Positions 63,337 through 64,000 of a DNA stretch of 64,000 bases are shown here, piece after piece. Both the position numbers and the translations under genes were made by a program. How positions within the stretch are numbered: the stretch's first letter is position 1; every line of letters starts with the position of its first letter. The notes beneath the pieces are model-generated. The model ran no database searches. It worked only from the letters and a program-made list of their open reading frames with translations, and had not been told where the DNA came from. The stretch lies in assembly GCF_007993755.1 (NCBI RefSeq), contig NZ_CP042467.1, positions 5,728,001 to 5,792,000 of the forward strand, in the 5' to 3' direction. The stretch comes from Microvenator marinus. Its GTDB lineage: Bacteria; Myxococcota_A; Bradymonadia; Bradymonadales; Bradymonadaceae.

Positions 63337-64000
63337 GTGCACGATTCAATTGAAGAGCATCTTAAAACGTATTTTAACCTCGTTGAACATTTGGGGTTCC
63401 GGGCAGAGTTGCGTGTCTCTGGTGATCTGGTCATCGAAGGGCCGGACGAGGCCACGCGAGAGGTGCTTCGCAGTCTTGGGGAGGATCTGCTTCGAGGTTG
63501 GAAGCTTCGTCAGCGAAACACTTACCTCGAATCGGAGCTGAAGACGCTCGACAAGGCCGAGCGCGAGCTCAGGCTAAAAGAGACAGGCTTGCGTCGTCTT
63601 TTGGATTTGTCGCCGTTTTTCATTTTGGTGGAATCCGCCGACGAAGCCCTCCAGTACATCAACCAGAGTATGGAAAATTTGCTGGGGCGCGATTTTGAGG
63701 ACGTGTTTGGACAGCGCATCGAGGAGATTGCGTCCGAGTTTTCGTTCTTCAAAGAGTGCAGAGAGTCGGTGTTGAAGTCTCCAAGGACGCTTGAGCTCGA
63801 GGTTGAACTCAAGAGAACCGAATCGGTATGGTTGCGTTGCGTGGTGTTTCCCGAACTAGGCGCAGACGGAAGCCTTGCCCGTATCATTTGCATTGCGTCC
63901 GACGTGACATTGCGCCGCAAAAGCGAAGAGGCGCTGCGTAAGTCATTGAGCGATTATCGCGAACTCTTTCACCGATCTGGCGACGTCGTGCTCTTGGTTG
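63337..64000 (+). CDS. PAS-domain sensor protein, N-terminal part
   Basis: The frame is open from GTG 63337 (AGGA eight bases upstream) to the window end, 221 residues so far. After a helical, charged start (about 1-85, with a coiled coil ESELKTLDKAERELRLKE) comes a PAS domain (about 88-205: LLDLSPFFILVESADEALQYINQSMENLLGR, LRCVVFPELG, IICIASDVTLRRKSEEAL), and a second PAS seems to begin (YRELFHRSGDVVLLV). This is the usual front of a cytoplasmic hybrid sensor or histidine kinase; the output domain lies beyond the window. No membrane helix is seen in this part. Confidence 0.82.
   Translation, partial: MHDSIEEHLKTYFNLVEHLGFRAELRVSGDLVIEGPDEATREVLRSLGEDLLRGWKLRQRNTYLESELKTLDKAERELRLKETGLRRLLDLSPFFILVESADEALQYINQSMENLLGRDFEDVFGQRIEEIASEFSFFKECRESVLKSPRTLELEVELKRTESVWLRCVVFPELGADGSLARIICIASDVTLRRKSEEALRKSLSDYRELFHRSGDVVLLV

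Overview
The window reads as chromosomal DNA from a deltaproteobacterial or myxobacteria-like predator or saprophyte, most probably of the Bradymonadales/Myxococcota type. This is inferred from gene content and not from a marker gene. The evidence is: three large Ser/Thr protein kinases, two of them fused to an AAA ATPase and TPR repeats and one with a PEGA tail; many lipoproteins with Asn/Thr-rich or Asp-rich linkers; thrombospondin type 3 (TSP3) and Cys-rich repeat proteins; an S1 protease ending in a MYXO-CTERM-like tail; and PPC-domain surface proteins. I see no insertion sequence, integrase, phage gene or CRISPR array. About 52 protein genes and one tRNA fill the window, and only one gene-free stretch exceeds 300 bases (17437-17782).

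Layout. 1-1619 (+): the 3' end of glnD and a haem-binding lipoprotein. 8663-1616 (-): a six-gene operon of a three-domain shikimate protein (kinase, dehydroquinase, dehydrogenase), aroC, a J-domain protein, cdsA, rseP and tsaB. 8806-11276 (+): a membrane kinase and a CHAP-like lipoprotein whose ribosome binding site lies inside a strong hairpin. 17436-11268 (-): a giant kinase-ATPase-TPR protein, pterin dehydratase and a sodium symporter. 17783-19147 (+): a cysteine-synthase-like protein lacking the PLP lysine, paired with a JAMM/JAB protein. 26247-19100 (-): 5'-nucleotidase, HtrA, holB, ricT and a transglutaminase-like protein. 26370-28367 (+): a PPC lipoprotein. 36124-28369 (-): lytic transglycosylase, DUF368 lipid carrier transporter, Spo0M, TSP3 lipoprotein, Rrf2 regulator and MBL hydrolase.

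36279-38078 (+) is a YihY membrane protein with a long tail. 38255-38070 (-) is a DUF465 protein. 38347-38800 (+) is a complete small transcription unit: consensus promoter, tRNA-Glu(CTC), a small zinc-ribbon protein and an intrinsic terminator. 38934-47437 (+) holds a HEAT-repeat protein, a DUF192 lipoprotein, two gluzincin metallopeptidases with TPRs and a small lipoprotein. 50401-47413 (-) is an S1 protease overlapping purE-purK. 51405-54578 (+) carries a DksA-like protein, an FnIII lipoprotein, a Cys-rich lipoprotein and a Met-Asp repeat lipoprotein. The end holds a LOG-family protein, a FAS1 lipoprotein, a second kinase-ATPase-TPR giant, methionine aminopeptidase with SEC-C, exonuclease III, an esterase and the start of a PAS sensor.

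The genome is very compact. All eight convergent gene junctions overlap or lie within 4 bases, and many same-strand neighbours overlap by the 4-base ATGA/TTGA arrangement. The most unusual items are the AROM-like shikimate fusion, the PLP-lysine-less CysK/CysM-like protein coupled to a JAMM protein, the hairpin that buries a Shine-Dalgarno site at 10413-10459, and the surface protease wired into a purine operon. No item proves a new system by itself. The CysM-like/JAMM pair is the best candidate for undescribed biochemistry.
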